The notes under the pieces: model-generated
What the model was told of the DNA's origin: nothing
What the model saw: the letters and a program-made list of their open reading frames with translations, nothing else
Database searches by the model: none
Shown: one piece after another, positions 23,259 to 32,065 of the stretch
Layout of the letters: every line of letters begins with the position of its first letter
How positions within the stretch are numbered: the first letter of the stretch is position 1
Assembly (NCBI GenBank): GCA_011049425.1
Contig: DSBM01000116.1
Span: forward strand, 1 to 32,065
Source of the DNA: Candidatus Aminicenantes bacterium
Lineage (GTDB): Bacteria > Acidobacteriota > Aminicenantia > UBA2199
Length of the DNA: 32,065 nucleotides
Direction of reading: 5' to 3'
Made by a program: the position numbers and the translations under genes

Positions 23259-23854
23259 AATTCGGCACACTGATTGTTGCGATTTGCCTACTGGGTGGGC
23301 TCTCTCTGCCCTCCCGGCTTGACGCCCAGAGTATCGACCTTGTCAAATTGCGCAAGCAAGAAGCCGAGCGTCGCAAGAAGCTTAAGCAGGAGCAGCAGAA
23401 ACAGGTTCAGATCACGGACAGCAACCTGAAAAATATCGCGGAGGATCGCAACAAGCCCGGTTTTGCCGAATCCGGCTCCCAGACGGAGAATGTCCCCCAG
23501 ACGGAAGTACAACCCCTGGTGATCGCCGCCGACGGCGTGGTGGATTCCCAATCCCCCGAAAGTGAGGCCAGGCGGACTCCGGAATATTGGCAGCAATTAA
23601 AGCGGGGGCTGGAGGAAAGCATTGCGGAACTGGAAAACCGGGTCCGTGAGAATCAGTCGCGCTTGAACCTGCTGCATACCCAGCACCTGAACCAGGACCT
23701 GCCGCTTGAAAAACAGCGCATAAAGACGGAATTGGACGAGTTAAGGAAACGCAATGAGCTAGAAGCGCAACGGTTGAGTCAACTGAAACTGGAATTGGAA
23801 GAGTTGTATGAGCGGGCTCGCAAAGCAGGTGTTCCCCCCGGCTGGCTGCGCTGA
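23255..23854 (+). CDS. Secreted coiled-coil protein, unknown function
   Basis: Protein of 199 residues starting with ATG in ATGA, overlapping the OmpA-family stop. The signal peptide is about residues 1-25 (MKFGTLIVAICLLGGLSLPS ... AQS). Residues 32-50 are Lys/Arg/Glu/Gln-rich helix. After a Pro/Ser-containing spacer, residues 110-190 form a long heptad-patterned helix with many Leu and Glu. No cysteines that would make a lipoprotein. Location and overlap suggest a periplasmic partner of the OmpA-family protein, similar in style to CpoB/YbgF-like or Skp-like coiled coils, but no family is recognised. Confidence 0.7.
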   Translation: MKFGTLIVAICLLGGLSLPSRLDAQSIDLVKLRKQEAERRKKLKQEQQKQVQITDSNLKNIAEDRNKPGFAESGSQTENVPQTEVQPLVIAADGVVDSQSPESEARRTPEYWQQLKRGLEESIAELENRVRENQSRLNLLHTQHLNQDLPLEKQRIKTELDELRKRNELEAQRLSQLKLELEELYERARKAGVPPGWLR

Positions 23855-23902
23855 CGAACCGGGAATTGTTTTGGTCTTATTCAGATCAGGAGTACAGTTG
23901 CC

Positions 23903-24925
23903 ATGCATCCGGTAATTGAATGGAAAGACAACCAGGTCCTCATGCTGGATCAGCGACTTTTGCCCTTGGAAGAGAAAGTGGTGGTGCATCGCCACTACAG
24001 CGAGGTGGCCGACAGCATCCGCCACATGGTGATTCGTGGTGCGCCGGCCATTGGCGTGGCGGCTGCCATGGGTGTAGCCCTGGGTGTGGTAAATACCGGT
24101 CGTGATGTGGATTCCCAGTTTACCCGGATTATCGACACACTTGCCGCCACCCGTCCGACTGCGGTCAACCTGTTCTGGGCGCTGGAACGCATGCAGAAAG
24201 TGTACCAGTTACATCGGAAGGATAACGATGGTCTCGCGGCAATCATGATCCACGAGGCCCGGGCCATGGATCGGGAAGACGTGGCCATAAACCGGCGCCT
24301 GGGTGCCCGGGGCGCGGACCTGCTGAAGAACGGGGACCGGGTGTTGACCCATTGCAATGCCGGCGCGCTGGCCACGGCGGGTTACGGCACCGCGCTTGGG
24401 GTAATCCGAGCCGCGGTTGAACAAGGAAAACTGATCCGGGTTGTGGCGGACGAAACCCGCCCCTTTCTCCAGGGGGCAAGGCTGACCACATGGGAATTGA
24501 TGCGTGACGGCATTCCCGTGACCCTGATTACGGACAGTACGGCCGGAAGCCTGATGCGAAACGGAGCCATCGACGCGGTCATCGTGGGAGCGGACCGGAT
24601 TGCCCGCAACGGAGACGTAGCCAATAAAATCGGCACCTATTCCGTGGCTGTACTGGCCCGCCACCACGGCGTTCCATTTTACGTAGCCGCTCCCATGTCC
24701 ACCGTGGATCCCAAGGTTTCTCATGGGGAAGAGATTCCCATAGAAGAACGCGACGCGGATGAAGTTCGTACATTCCGCCACGTTAGGGTGGCAAATGAAA
24801 ATGTCCCGGTATTCAATCCTGCTTTCGATGTGACTCCTCATGAACTGGTTTCCGCCATTATTACGGAGAAAGGGGTTGCCCGCGGAGATTTATCCACTGC
24901 ATTGGAGGGCTGGTTGACTGAATGA
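23903..24925 (+). CDS. mtnA: S-methyl-5-thioribose-1-phosphate isomerase
   Basis: Methionine-salvage enzyme that converts 5-methylthioribose-1-phosphate into the ribulose form. At 340 residues it is normal in length. Motifs: [24 protein letters not shown], the active-site cysteine C151 in [27 protein letters not shown] and D231 in [23 protein letters not shown] precedes the ATG. No other mtn genes are in the window; in such genomes MtnA may also serve related ribose-phosphate salvage routes. The next gene overlaps its stop through ATGA. Confidence 0.95.
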   Translation: MHPVIEWKDNQVLMLDQRLLPLEEKVVVHRHYSEVADSIRHMVIRGAPAIGVAAAMGVALGVVNTGRDVDSQFTRIIDTLAATRPTAVNLFWALERMQKVYQLHRKDNDGLAAIMIHEARAMDREDVAINRRLGARGADLLKNGDRVLTHCNAGALATAGYGTALGVIRAAVEQGKLIRVVADETRPFLQGARLTTWELMRDGIPVTLITDSTAGSLMRNGAIDAVIVGADRIARNGDVANKIGTYSVAVLARHHGVPFYVAAPMSTVDPKVSHGEEIPIEERDADEVRTFRHVRVANENVPVFNPAFDVTPHELVSAIITEKGVARGDLSTALEGWLTE

Positions 24926-27618
24926 AGGGGTTGCGACGACTCCTTTCACCGTTTGTGCTGCTTGTCCTGCTTTTCCTCTTTTCCCCCAAAAGCCCGGGCG
25001 CGACGTTGAACGTTGCAACCGACCTGTTGCTTACCCGATGGTCCACTGAACACGGGCTGCCCCAGAGTACTGTTCGTGACCTTTGCCGCAGCGGCGATGG
25101 CTATCTGTGGCTGGGAACTCGTTCGGGACTGGTTCGCTTTGATGGTGGTCGTTTCTTTATATTTAATCATTGGAATTCTCCCCAGTTGCCCGGCGAAGAG
25201 ATTCTGACGCTGTTGGCCACAGGTAAAAGGGGAATCTGGGTGGGAACCAGCGCGGGTTTGGCCTTTTTCGACGGCATAACCTGGAGTGTCCCGGTTTTTC
25301 CCCTGGAAGATGGTACCCCTTTGACTGTCACCGGCCTGGTCGTGGGCAGTGACGACGCCATCTGGGTGGGGACATCCAGGGGCTTGTTCTGGTTGCGCGG
25401 CTTTAAGAACGCGACCCGGGTTGGGAATTGGCCGGGAAACCGCGCCGTTGCCTGCCTGGGGTCCGCTTCCGGCTCACGGGTATGGGCAGCCGACAAAGCA
25501 GGGGAAATCTTCCTTCTGGGAACGAGACCGTATGAAGGAATGATGCAATTGACGCGGGTTCCCGGCCGGGTCCACGCGCTTGAACAGTGGAGAAACCGGG
25601 TGTGGATAGCCGCGACTTCCGGACTTTTCCAGGTGGGGGTGACCGGGGGCGAAGCGGAAAAAGTATCTCTCCCTGACCGCACTATCCCCCATTGCCTGTT
25701 TCCGGATAACGAAGGCGGAATGTGGGTGGGAACGGGAGAGCGGGGGTTGATCTACTTGGGACCTGACGGTATGCCCGCATCCTCCCCGCCGGATTTAGAC
25801 AGCGGCTCCGTGCTCAGCCTATTGCTGGATGGGCAAAAGAACCTTTGGGTGGGTACGGAAGTGTCCGGATTGGTACGGTTGCGCCGGCGTGCGGTTCATG
25901 GACTGGTGGAGGAAGCCGGACCCGTGACCGCAATCACGACAACTGAAAAACGGGCCGCCTGGGTTGCGACCCGCAACAACGACATCTTTATTGTTGAATG
26001 GAACGGTCGCCATCATGCGGGCGCGAAAGAGATCAATGTGCCTGGACTCAGCCTGGGGTTCCAGGACGATGATACGCTCTGGGTAGGCACTGCCGGGAGC
26101 GGGTTGCTGCGTTTGGCCTTGTCCACGGGTGATCGTCGATGGTTTCTGAAGGACCCGGCGGTTTCCATTCGCGCCATTCTGGCGCAACCCCGGGGTGCGG
26201 TCCGGGTGGCCACGAATGTTGGCCTGTTCCGGGGTGAGGGGAGCCGGTTTGCGCCTGTTCGCTTGCCCGGCGACGTTGCAAAACAGGGCGCCATCTCCAC
26301 GCTGGTTGCCAATGAAGCCGGGGAGCTTTGGGTCGGTGGCGAAGACGGAGTATGGCATCTGGCAGCCGGGACATGGACTCGGCTTGAGGGGAGGGATCAA
26401 CAACCGGAACCAAGCCGGGTATCCGCCATGTTCAGGGACAATCACGGTCTGTTATGGGTGGGGACCCGGGGCTGGGGCTTGTTTGCCTATAGCCAGGGAA
26501 GATGGACTCAAATTAATGAATCGCATGGCCTGACGGACAACTACGTGATGGGTATCCTACAGGATGATCACGGGTATCTCTGGTGCGGCAGCCGACGCGG
26601 GGTGTTCCGCATCATGGAAAAAAACACCCGGCGGCTTTTGCAGAGGGAAACACCCCGCGTGGACTGCATGGTTTGGAATGAAAGCGAGGGCATGCCCAGC
26701 AGCGAGTGCACGGCCGATGCTCAACCTTCGGCGTGGAAGATGCCCGATGGGCGCATGCTTTTTGCCACGGTTCGGGGTGTGGCCATGCTGGATCCACTAA
26801 TGGCCGCGGAAAAACCACCACCCATCCCCGTATTGATCGAAGCCGTGTTGGCGGATAGCCGCAATCTGAATCCTGAGCAACCGGCTCGTTTCAACCGCCG
26901 CTTACAGATGCTGGAATTCTATTTCACTTACCCGGACCTGGCCGCCGCCGAGAAAGTGGTGTTTCGCTACCGCTTAAAAGGATTCGGTGATCAATGGACC
27001 GTATCCCGCCCCGGTCAGGAGCGGACCGCTCTCTACTTGAACCTGGGGCCGGGAAAATATGAGTTCCAAATACAGGCTCGCAGTGGCTCGGGGTTCTGGA
27101 CAGCAAGCATGGACACGTTTTCCCTGGAGGTCCGCTCCAGGATCCGGGGCGTTTACCTGCTTCTTGTTTTCTTGCTCATCGGTGCCGCGGTGGGGTTATG
27201 GTATCGTCGTCACTTGACTCGGAGCACAGCCAAAGCCAAGTACCGGACCTCCGGGCTGACCACGGATGTAGCGGAAAAGAAATTGGCAGACCTTTTGCGG
27301 CTGATGAAAGAAGAGAAGCCGTTTCTGGAAGCGAACCTGACACTGGTCAAACTGGCCCGCCACATGAACATTCACGCAAATTACCTTTCCCGTATTATCA
27401 ACGAACGCCGCAACCAGAGTTTCAACGACTTTGTGAACCAGTATCGCATAGAGGAAGCTTGCCGCCGCCTGGCGGATCCTCGCTGGAAGGAAATGACCAT
27501 CCTACAGATCGCTTACGAAACCGGTTTCTACTCCAAGTCGGTGTTCAACACGGCCTTTAAAAAGTTCACGGGCCGGACCCCATCTCAATACCGCAGCCAA
27601 AGCACCTCCGCTGATTGA
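24922..27618 (+). CDS. Membrane-spanning regulator: beta-propeller sensor, Y_Y_Y domain, AraC-type DNA-binding domain
   Basis: Protein of 898 residues. An N-terminal signal sequence/anchor ([13 protein letters not shown]) is followed by a periplasmic sensor with at least nine two-component-regulator propeller blades ([41 protein letters not shown] and others). A Y_Y_Y domain (about 660-735, [19 protein letters not shown]) follows. A single membrane helix is near 742-760 ([16 protein letters not shown]). The C terminus, about 795-895, is an AraC/XylS helix-turn-helix ([17 protein letters not shown] ... [20 protein letters not shown]). This is the Bacteroides HTCS layout without the histidine-kinase and receiver parts, so signal detection and DNA binding appear joined in one chain. 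The start overlaps the mtnA stop. The ligand is unknown, possibly a sugar or oligosaccharide. Confidence 0.88.
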   Translation: MKGLRRLLSPFVLLVLLFLFSPKSPGATLNVATDLLLTRWSTEHGLPQSTVRDLCRSGDGYLWLGTRSGLVRFDGGRFFIFNHWNSPQLPGEEILTLLATGKRGIWVGTSAGLAFFDGITWSVPVFPLEDGTPLTVTGLVVGSDDAIWVGTSRGLFWLRGFKNATRVGNWPGNRAVACLGSASGSRVWAADKAGEIFLLGTRPYEGMMQLTRVPGRVHALEQWRNRVWIAATSGLFQVGVTGGEAEKVSLPDRTIPHCLFPDNEGGMWVGTGERGLIYLGPDGMPASSPPDLDSGSVLSLLLDGQKNLWVGTEVSGLVRLRRRAVHGLVEEAGPVTAITTTEKRAAWVATRNNDIFIVEWNGRHHAGAKEINVPGLSLGFQDDDTLWVGTAGSGLLRLALSTGDRRWFLKDPAVSIRAILAQPRGAVRVATNVGLFRGEGSRFAPVRLPGDVAKQGAISTLVANEAGELWVGGEDGVWHLAAGTWTRLEGRDQQPEPSRVSAMFRDNHGLLWVGTRGWGLFAYSQGRWTQINESHGLTDNYVMGILQDDHGYLWCGSRRGVFRIMEKNTRRLLQRETPRVDCMVWNESEGMPSSECTADAQPSAWKMPDGRMLFATVRGVAMLDPLMAAEKPPPIPVLIEAVLADSRNLNPEQPARFNRRLQMLEFYFTYPDLAAAEKVVFRYRLKGFGDQWTVSRPGQERTALYLNLGPGKYEFQIQARSGSGFWTASMDTFSLEVRSRIRGVYLLLVFLLIGAAVGLWYRRHLTRSTAKAKYRTSGLTTDVAEKKLADLLRLMKEEKPFLEANLTLVKLARHMNIHANYLSRIINERRNQSFNDFVNQYRIEEACRRLADPRWKEMTILQIAYETGFYSKSVFNTAFKKFTGRTPSQYRSQSTSAD

Positions 27619-27643
27619 CGGGCTGTTTCGTCTTGGGTACAAT
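27615..27643 (+). promoter_or_regulatory. Sigma70-type promoter
   Basis: TTGACG (27615-27620), 17-bp spacer, TACAAT (27638-27643). It overlaps the stop codon of the AraC-type regulator gene, so the downstream pair is an independent unit. The start near 27650 is 18 bases before the small ORF. Confidence 0.65.
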
Positions 27644-27667
27644 AGCAACCGTTCACCGGGGTGCCAC

Positions 27668-27847
27668 ATGCACAAAAGATTCTCGAAATGTGTAGCGGTG
27701 ATTGCTGTACCCCGAGGAAGCGGGCTGCTTCCTGAAGACGGATTCTGGTTCATGATATCCGCGGCGTTTGCCCGGCGTTTCAGAATTTCAAATGTGGCCA
27801 AGCGCGGTGGACGCAACATGGTGATGGTTGAACCGGAATCCAAATGA
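27668..27847 (+). CDS. Small ORF, 59 residues, coupled to the metallophosphoesterase
   Basis: Not recognised. The ATG at 27668 follows a G-rich stretch (GGGGTG) six bases upstream and a good promoter. The stop TGA overlaps the next gene's ATG (ATGA). The product is basic (MHKRFSKCVAVIAVPRGSGL start, VAKRGGRNMVMVEPESK end) with a central hydrophobic/aromatic patch FWFMISAAFARRF. It could be a small basic protein or a leader peptide that couples translation. It is not a membrane protein by appearance. Confidence 0.55.
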   Translation: MHKRFSKCVAVIAVPRGSGLLPEDGFWFMISAAFARRFRISNVAKRGGRNMVMVEPESK

Positions 27848-28725
27848 GTTCCGAGAAAGAGCGGCCAATTCGCAGCCGGAAGTTGAGTTTTTTTGTCAGC
27901 GATCTACATGGTCATGTTGAAAAATATGAAAAACTGTTTGAGCGTATAGAAAAAGAGCGTCCGCCGGCCCTGTTTCTGGGTGGTGACCTGCTCCCGGCGA
28001 GGGGAAAGCTGTCTTATGAGGGCGGATTTGTGCGAGGTTACCTGGAGCCGGCATTCCAGAAACTTCATCGCAACCTGGAGCCGGACCCGTTCCGTGTGTT
28101 CCTGATCCTGGGAAACGACGACCCCCGGGTGCATGAAGCCGCGGTTCGCGAAGTTGAGGCAGGCGGCGCCTGGCAATATGTGCATGACCGTTGGGTGGAA
28201 TGGGAATCGCTGCGTGTCTGCGGATATGCCTTTGTTCCTCCGACACCGTTCCGGCTGAAGGATTGGGAACGGTACGACGTATCCCGTTTTGTGGATCCCT
28301 GTTCCACCCATCCCCAGGAAGGCACAATCACCTCCCTGGTAACGGAATCAGAGCTGGCTTTTTTTACCATTCAGGAAGGCCTGGCCAGACTGACCCGGGA
28401 CGACGCCATGGACAGGACCGTGTGTTTGTTTCACGCCCCTCCTCACAATACCGGCCTGGATCGGGCAGCCCTTGACGGCCGTAAAATCGATCATGTACCC
28501 CTGGATGTGCACGTGGGCAGTATCGCCATTCGGCGGTTTATCGAGGAGCGGCAACCGCTGGTTACTCTCCACGGCCATATCCACGAGTCGGCCCGTTTGA
28601 CCGGCACATGGAAAGAGTCATTGGGCAAAACGGTAATGCTTTCGGCCGCTCACGACGGCGATGAACTCTGCCTGGTCAGATTCGACCCGGAACAGCCGCA
28701 GGATGCCACCCGGGAACTGATATAA
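27844..28725 (+). CDS. Calcineurin-like metallophosphoesterase
   Basis: Phosphoesterase of 293 residues with a binuclear metal site. Signature blocks in order: SDLHG (metal ligands D and H), LGGDLL (GD), LGNDDP (in place of GNHE), FHAPPHN and HGHIHES (GHxH). The GNDD form is used by several bacterial metallophosphoesterases of the YfcE/UPF0046-like type. No signal peptide; cytoplasmic. The substrate is unknown; 3',5'-cyclic nucleotides or phosphomonoesters are common in the family. The start lies in ATGA overlapping the small ORF, and no other ribosome-binding site is visible. Confidence 0.9.
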   Translation: MSSEKERPIRSRKLSFFVSDLHGHVEKYEKLFERIEKERPPALFLGGDLLPARGKLSYEGGFVRGYLEPAFQKLHRNLEPDPFRVFLILGNDDPRVHEAAVREVEAGGAWQYVHDRWVEWESLRVCGYAFVPPTPFRLKDWERYDVSRFVDPCSTHPQEGTITSLVTESELAFFTIQEGLARLTRDDAMDRTVCLFHAPPHNTGLDRAALDGRKIDHVPLDVHVGSIAIRRFIEERQPLVTLHGHIHESARLTGTWKESLGKTVMLSAAHDGDELCLVRFDPEQPQDATRELI

Positions 28726-28830
28726 CCGTGGTGAACAAAGGAATACCTTTGACCACTACGGAGTTGGAGAGTTGAAAAGAAGGTGACAGGTATCAGGCGG
28801 CAGGTGACAGGAAGGCAGGAGACAGTCCCC

Positions 28831-29010
28831 TGGCCAAGTACCCTTTTTGGTCCTTGTAGAAAGCAGAAGGTAGAATGTAGAAAAAAACGGAGAGGATTTT
28901 TTTATTCGTTCCTCCCTATTCGTTATTCAGAATGTCTTGATTTTCATCACAGAACCCGGAAGTTCCTTCACCACCAGAACGCTTTGCGCCCCATCACAAG
29001 AATCAGTTAA
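28831..29010. repeat. Intergenic module B, copy 3, with CATCAC array
   Basis: Same block order as copies 1 and 2: TGGCCAAGTACCCTTTTTGG, GTAGAAAGCAGAAGGTAGAA, TTATTCGTT, then heads at 28945 (CATCAC), 28969 (CACCAC) and 28992 (CATCAC), spacings 24 and 23. The CTCGTGAG palindrome unit is missing, so the array is one unit shorter. Upstream, 28762-28824 carries the GTTGGAGA and GGTGACAGG blocks. No ORF is credible in 28726-29170. Confidence 0.75.
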
Positions 29011-29060
29011 GTAGGTTGAAAACTTGGAGAGGCAAAACGGTTGGCCGAGTTGAATGGCAA

Positions 29061-29089
29061 TTGATTCTCCGCTCCCGTTATGATACAAA
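29061..29089 (+). promoter_or_regulatory. Candidate promoter of the NuoE/NuoF-type operon
   Basis: TTGATT (29061-29066), 17-bp spacer, TACAAA (29084-29089). Each box has two mismatches. The leader to 29171 would be about 75 nt. No operator was recognised. Confidence 0.4.
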
Positions 29090-29170
29090 AAAACCTTATG
29101 AATGGTGTTCTGAACTTGTTGTTGCAATCATTATGAATCTTGAATCCAATCCAGTACAGGAGCCCTGCCC

Positions 29171-29668
29171 ATGGAAAACCAACTTCAGCCTCAGCTGGAT
29201 GAACAGCAGTGTGAGGAGTTCCGGTGCATTCTTCAAGAGAAGGCACACCGCCCCGGAGTGTTGATCGCCCTGCTGCAAGAGGCCCAGGATCTTTTCGGTT
29301 ACATCCCTGAAACCATTATCGCTGAGATCGCCGCGGCAACCGGGGTACCCTCGGCCAATATCTATGGTGTGATCACCTTTTATTCTCAATTCCGTCTGCA
29401 GCCCATGGGGCGGAACGTGATCCGTATCTGTGAAGGGACCGCATGCCACGTCAACGGCGCCAAGGGAATTCTTCAAGCCATTGAAGACGAGTTGAGCATC
29501 AGTGTAGGGGAAACAACCGGGGACGGAGAATTCACGCTTTTGTCCGTGGCTTGCCTGGGGTGTTGTTCCCTTTCACCGGTGATCATGATCAACAGCGAAA
29601 CCTTTGGCCGCCTGACTCCACAGAAGGTGCGGGATATTCTGAAGAAACAGCGGCAGCAAACGGCCTGA
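29171..29668 (+). CDS. NuoE-like [2Fe-2S] subunit of an NAD-linked bifurcating-type complex
   Basis: Protein of 165 residues with the thioredoxin-like [2Fe-2S] fold of NuoE/HndA/HydC. An N-terminal helical bundle (residues 12-60) is followed by cluster ligands C87 and C92 (CEGTAC) and C128 and C132 (CLGCC). GVITFYSQF is the family hallmark before the cluster. It relays electrons to or from the flavin subunit. CAGGAG lies upstream of the ATG. It is first of three genes at 12- and 16-bp spacing; subunit order suits StnABC, HydABC or NAD-linked formate dehydrogenases. Confidence 0.93.
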   Translation: MENQLQPQLDEQQCEEFRCILQEKAHRPGVLIALLQEAQDLFGYIPETIIAEIAAATGVPSANIYGVITFYSQFRLQPMGRNVIRICEGTACHVNGAKGILQAIEDELSISVGETTGDGEFTLLSVACLGCCSLSPVIMINSETFGRLTPQKVRDILKKQRQQTA

Positions 29669-29680
29669 GGGAGGATCACC

Positions 29681-31444
29681 ATGAAACAGATCAAGGTTGG
29701 GTTGGCGACTTGCGGAGTTTCGGCCGGCGGCGAAGCGGTTTTTTCGGCCCTGCGGGAGCGGTTGGAAGCCACCAAGGCCGATGCGAAGCTCCTGGAAACC
29801 GGTTGCGTCGGCATGTGTTACAACGAGGTTCTGGTTGAGGTTATTGACGGTGACATCCACCACCTGTACAGTCAGGTCACGCCGGAACGGGTGGAACGGA
29901 TCGTAGACGAGGATGTGGTCGGCGGCAAGGCCGTTGATGAGTGGCTGGTTTCCGGCCCGGGCGTGGATCGCGAAGCGGCCTTTTTCTCTAAGCAGAAGCG
30001 AATCGTATTGAGTAATTGCGGCATCATCGATCCGGGTTCCATTGACGACTACATCGACCGGGATGGCTACCAGGCGGTCCGCAAAGCAATTTCCGGCATG
30101 ACGCCGGAAGAGGTCATTGAAATGATTCAATCTTCCGGCCTGCGGGGCCGCGGCGGCGGTGGATTTTCCACCGGGCTGAAGTGGAAATTCGCGCGCATGG
30201 CCAAAGGTGATCAGAAATACGTTATCTGTAACGCCGACGAAGGGGATCCCGGCGCTTTCATGGACCGCTCCGTGCTTGAGGGTGATCCGCACGCGGTGCT
30301 TGAGGGCATGATGGTGGCGGCATACGCCATCGGGGCGGATGAAGGCTATATTTACGTGCGCGCCGAATATCCCAAGGCCATCCAGCGCCTGCGTCGGGCC
30401 ATTGCTCAATGTGAGGAGCGGGGATTCCTGGGCAAAGGCATTTTCGGCGGCAAGACCGATCTCAACCTGCATATCAAGGAGGGGGCCGGAGCTTTTGTGT
30501 GCGGCGAAGAGACGGCTTTGATTGCCTCTATTGAAGGCAAACGCGGCGTCCCACGCATTCGCCCGCCTTTCCCGGCCATCAAGGGTTTGTGGGGCAAGCC
30601 GACCAACATCAACAACGTGGAAACCTATGCCAACGTGCCCTGGATCGTGCGCAACGGTGCGGATGCTTTTGCCTCCATGGGAACGGAACGTTCCAAGGGA
30701 ACCAAAGTTTTCGCCCTGGCCGGCAAGATCGCCAAGAGCGGCCTGGTTGAGGTACCCATGGGAATCACCATCAACGAGATCGTACAGGACATCGGCGGCG
30801 GAATCCGCGACGGGAAAGCGTTCAAGGCGGTGCAGATGGGCGGTCCGTCGGGAGGCTGCATTCCCGCCTGCATGGGGGATTTAAACATCGATTACGATGA
30901 AATCACCAAGACCGGCGCCATCATGGGTTCCGGCGGCATGGTGGTGTTGGATGAGACCACCTGCATGGTGGATATGGCCAAATATTTTCTGACCTTCACC
31001 CAGAACGAATCCTGCGGCAAATGCACATTCTGCCGCCTGGGAACCAAGCGCATGCTTGAGATATTGCAACGCATCACCGAGGGCCGGGGCCGGGAAGGCG
31101 ACATCGAGTTGCTGGAAGACCTGGCCGAAAAGGTTCGAAGCAGCAGTTTGTGCGGCCTGGGTCAGACCGCGCCCAACCCGGTATTAACAACCTTGAAGTA
31201 TTTCAGGGAAGAATACGAGGCGCATATCAATGAAAAACGCTGTCCGGCCGGTGTGTGCAAGGCCCTGTTCCATTACCGCATCAAACCGGATACCTGCGTA
31301 GGCTGCACCTTGTGCGCACGCAAATGTCCGGTTAACGCCATCAGCGGTGAAGTCAAGAAATCCCACGTCATCGACCAGGATGCCTGCATCAAGTGCGGGA
31401 TGTGTTACCAGGTCTGCCGCTTCGACGCGGTGGAGATTGAGTAG
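29681..31444 (+). CDS. NuoF-like FMN/NADH-binding subunit with extra ferredoxin domain
   Basis: Protein of 587 residues. Residues 1-115 are a thioredoxin-like [2Fe-2S] domain, but only three likely ligands are seen (C11, C42, C46) instead of four. The middle is the flavoprotein core: NADH site GLRGRGGGGFSTGLKWKFA, FMN segment CNADEGDPGAFMDR, EGAGAFVCGEETAL. An [4Fe-4S] site follows in ESCGKCTFC plus the distant SSLCGLGQ. The C terminus has two ferredoxin-type motifs, CVGCTLCARKCP and CIKCGMCYQVC. This is the HndC/HydB/StnB layout that passes electrons between NAD(H) and ferredoxin-like clusters; the respiratory NuoF lacks the ends. GGGAGG precedes the ATG. Cytoplasmic. Confidence 0.95.
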   Translation: MKQIKVGLATCGVSAGGEAVFSALRERLEATKADAKLLETGCVGMCYNEVLVEVIDGDIHHLYSQVTPERVERIVDEDVVGGKAVDEWLVSGPGVDREAAFFSKQKRIVLSNCGIIDPGSIDDYIDRDGYQAVRKAISGMTPEEVIEMIQSSGLRGRGGGGFSTGLKWKFARMAKGDQKYVICNADEGDPGAFMDRSVLEGDPHAVLEGMMVAAYAIGADEGYIYVRAEYPKAIQRLRRAIAQCEERGFLGKGIFGGKTDLNLHIKEGAGAFVCGEETALIASIEGKRGVPRIRPPFPAIKGLWGKPTNINNVETYANVPWIVRNGADAFASMGTERSKGTKVFALAGKIAKSGLVEVPMGITINEIVQDIGGGIRDGKAFKAVQMGGPSGGCIPACMGDLNIDYDEITKTGAIMGSGGMVVLDETTCMVDMAKYFLTFTQNESCGKCTFCRLGTKRMLEILQRITEGRGREGDIELLEDLAEKVRSSSLCGLGQTAPNPVLTTLKYFREEYEAHINEKRCPAGVCKALFHYRIKPDTCVGCTLCARKCPVNAISGEVKKSHVIDQDACIKCGMCYQVCRFDAVEIE

Positions 31445-31460
31445 AGCGGAGGAGAACCCC

Positions 31461-32065
31461 ATGGAAACCATCACGCTGACCATAAACGGACAGGAAGTTT
31501 TATCCAAAGCGGGAAAGACGATTCTTGATGTAGTCAACGAACATAAACTCGATCGCATTCCCACCCTTTGTCATGATCCGCGCCTGGAGCCGTACGGGTC
31601 CTGTTTTCTCTGCGTGGTCGAAGTGGCCGGATTGAAAAAGCTGGTTCCCGCCTGTTCCACGCTGGCCACGGAGGGCATGATCGTGGACACCGACAATCCG
31701 CGCATCCGCAGTTCGCGCAAGACCGCGCTTGAACTCCTGCTTTCCAACCACTACGCAGACTGCATCGGACCCTGCATCGACAACTGTCCCGCCAATGTGG
31801 ACGCCCAGGGCTATATCGCCCTGATCTCCATGGGCCGTTACGAAGAGGCTCTCAAACTGGTGAAGGAGAACAATCCCCTGCCCCTCTCCATCGGCCGGGT
31901 ATGCGTGCGGGATTGCGAAGCCGCATGCCGCAGGCAGATCCTGGACGAATCGGTGGCCATCAATCACCTCAAGCGTTTTATTGCCGACAAGGACGCCCCC
32001 CACATGTGGACTCCCAGGGTTCCGGAACCCAACGGCAAAACCGTTGCCGTGGTGGGCGGCGGCCC
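31461..32065 (+). CDS. Iron-sulfur/flavin oxidoreductase subunit, NuoG-type N terminus plus GltD/NfnB-type domain (partial)
   Basis: Runs off the right edge; 201 codons are visible. ATG at 31461, with GGAGG upstream. Residues 1-80 are a plant-type [2Fe-2S] ferredoxin domain (C37, C48, C51, C65). Next comes a His-Cys3 [4Fe-4S] motif, H97, C101, C105, C109 (HYADCIGPCIDNC). Then the glutamate-synthase-beta-type cluster region CVRDCEAAC (148-156). Residues 193-201 (KTVAVVGGG) start a Rossmann dinucleotide-binding fold. This is the form of StnC in the Sporomusa-type Nfn transhydrogenase. Formate dehydrogenases carry the same N terminus followed by a molybdopterin domain, so the missing 3' part decides. 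It is third in the operon. Confidence 0.85.
   Translation, partial: METITLTINGQEVLSKAGKTILDVVNEHKLDRIPTLCHDPRLEPYGSCFLCVVEVAGLKKLVPACSTLATEGMIVDTDNPRIRSSRKTALELLLSNHYADCIGPCIDNCPANVDAQGYIALISMGRYEEALKLVKENNPLPLSIGRVCVRDCEAACRRQILDESVAINHLKRFIADKDAPHMWTPRVPEPNGKTVAVVGGG

Noticed and set aside
29573-30472. 299-residue minus-strand open frame opposite the NuoF-like gene
   Set aside because: Antisense shadow of a gene with clear NuoF motifs; no ribosome-binding site or recognisable domain.

Overview
The window is about 57% GC by eye and gene-dense. It looks chromosomal, from an uncultured Gram-negative, probably anaerobic bacterium. Outer-membrane features (OmpA-type protein, beta-barrel domain, candidate lipoprotein) point to a diderm. 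The flavin/iron-sulfur NADH-linked complex at the right end points to anaerobic redox metabolism. The mix of genes is reminiscent of Acidobacteriota/Aminicenantes-like genomes, but that is only an inference. No rRNA, tRNA, CRISPR, phage or insertion sequence was seen.

Layout from left to right. 1-679: non-coding DNA carrying two kinds of intergenic repeat, then a candidate promoter. 680-2653: NAD(P)-dependent aldehyde dehydrogenase and a two-EF-hand protein. 2654-5882: a compact candidate sigma54 system. A consensus -24/-12 promoter with inverted-repeat sites stands before an enhancer-binding activator. A second, weaker -24/-12 site and a strong hairpin precede a candidate lipoprotein and a translationally coupled helical protein, both unrecognised. 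6122-7012 (minus): PP-loop ATPase-like protein. 7189-10889: good sigma70 promoter, then an unusual adaptor/beta-barrel fusion and a secreted BNR-like protein, closed by a hairpin. 11008-13215 (minus): copper-type P-type ATPase. 13329-13691: stranded C-terminal remnant of an RND efflux pump. 13754-15139: MATE transporter. 15207-19923: the housekeeping cluster ffh-rpsP-khpA-rimM-trmD, followed without a clear break by a bifunctional ftcD. 20287-21714 (minus): PATAN/DUF4388-J-domain-TPR protein. 21835-27618: promoter, structured leader, OmpA-family protein, secreted coiled-coil protein, mtnA, and a large membrane-spanning propeller/AraC regulator, with overlapping stop/start codons at most junctions. 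27615-28725: strong promoter, a 59-codon small ORF and a metallophosphoesterase. 29171-end: NuoE-like, NuoF-like and a truncated third subunit joining NuoG-type iron-sulfur sites to a GltD/NfnB-type flavoprotein. This order suggests a Sporomusa-type (Stn) bifurcating transhydrogenase or a related NAD-linked complex.

The two parts most worth pursuing are the sigma54-controlled module at 2.7-5.9 kb, whose targets have no recognised function, and a family of intergenic modules (near 0.4, 20.1 and 28.9 kb). Each of these contains a 23/24-bp-period array in which CATCAC heads alternate with small palindromes.
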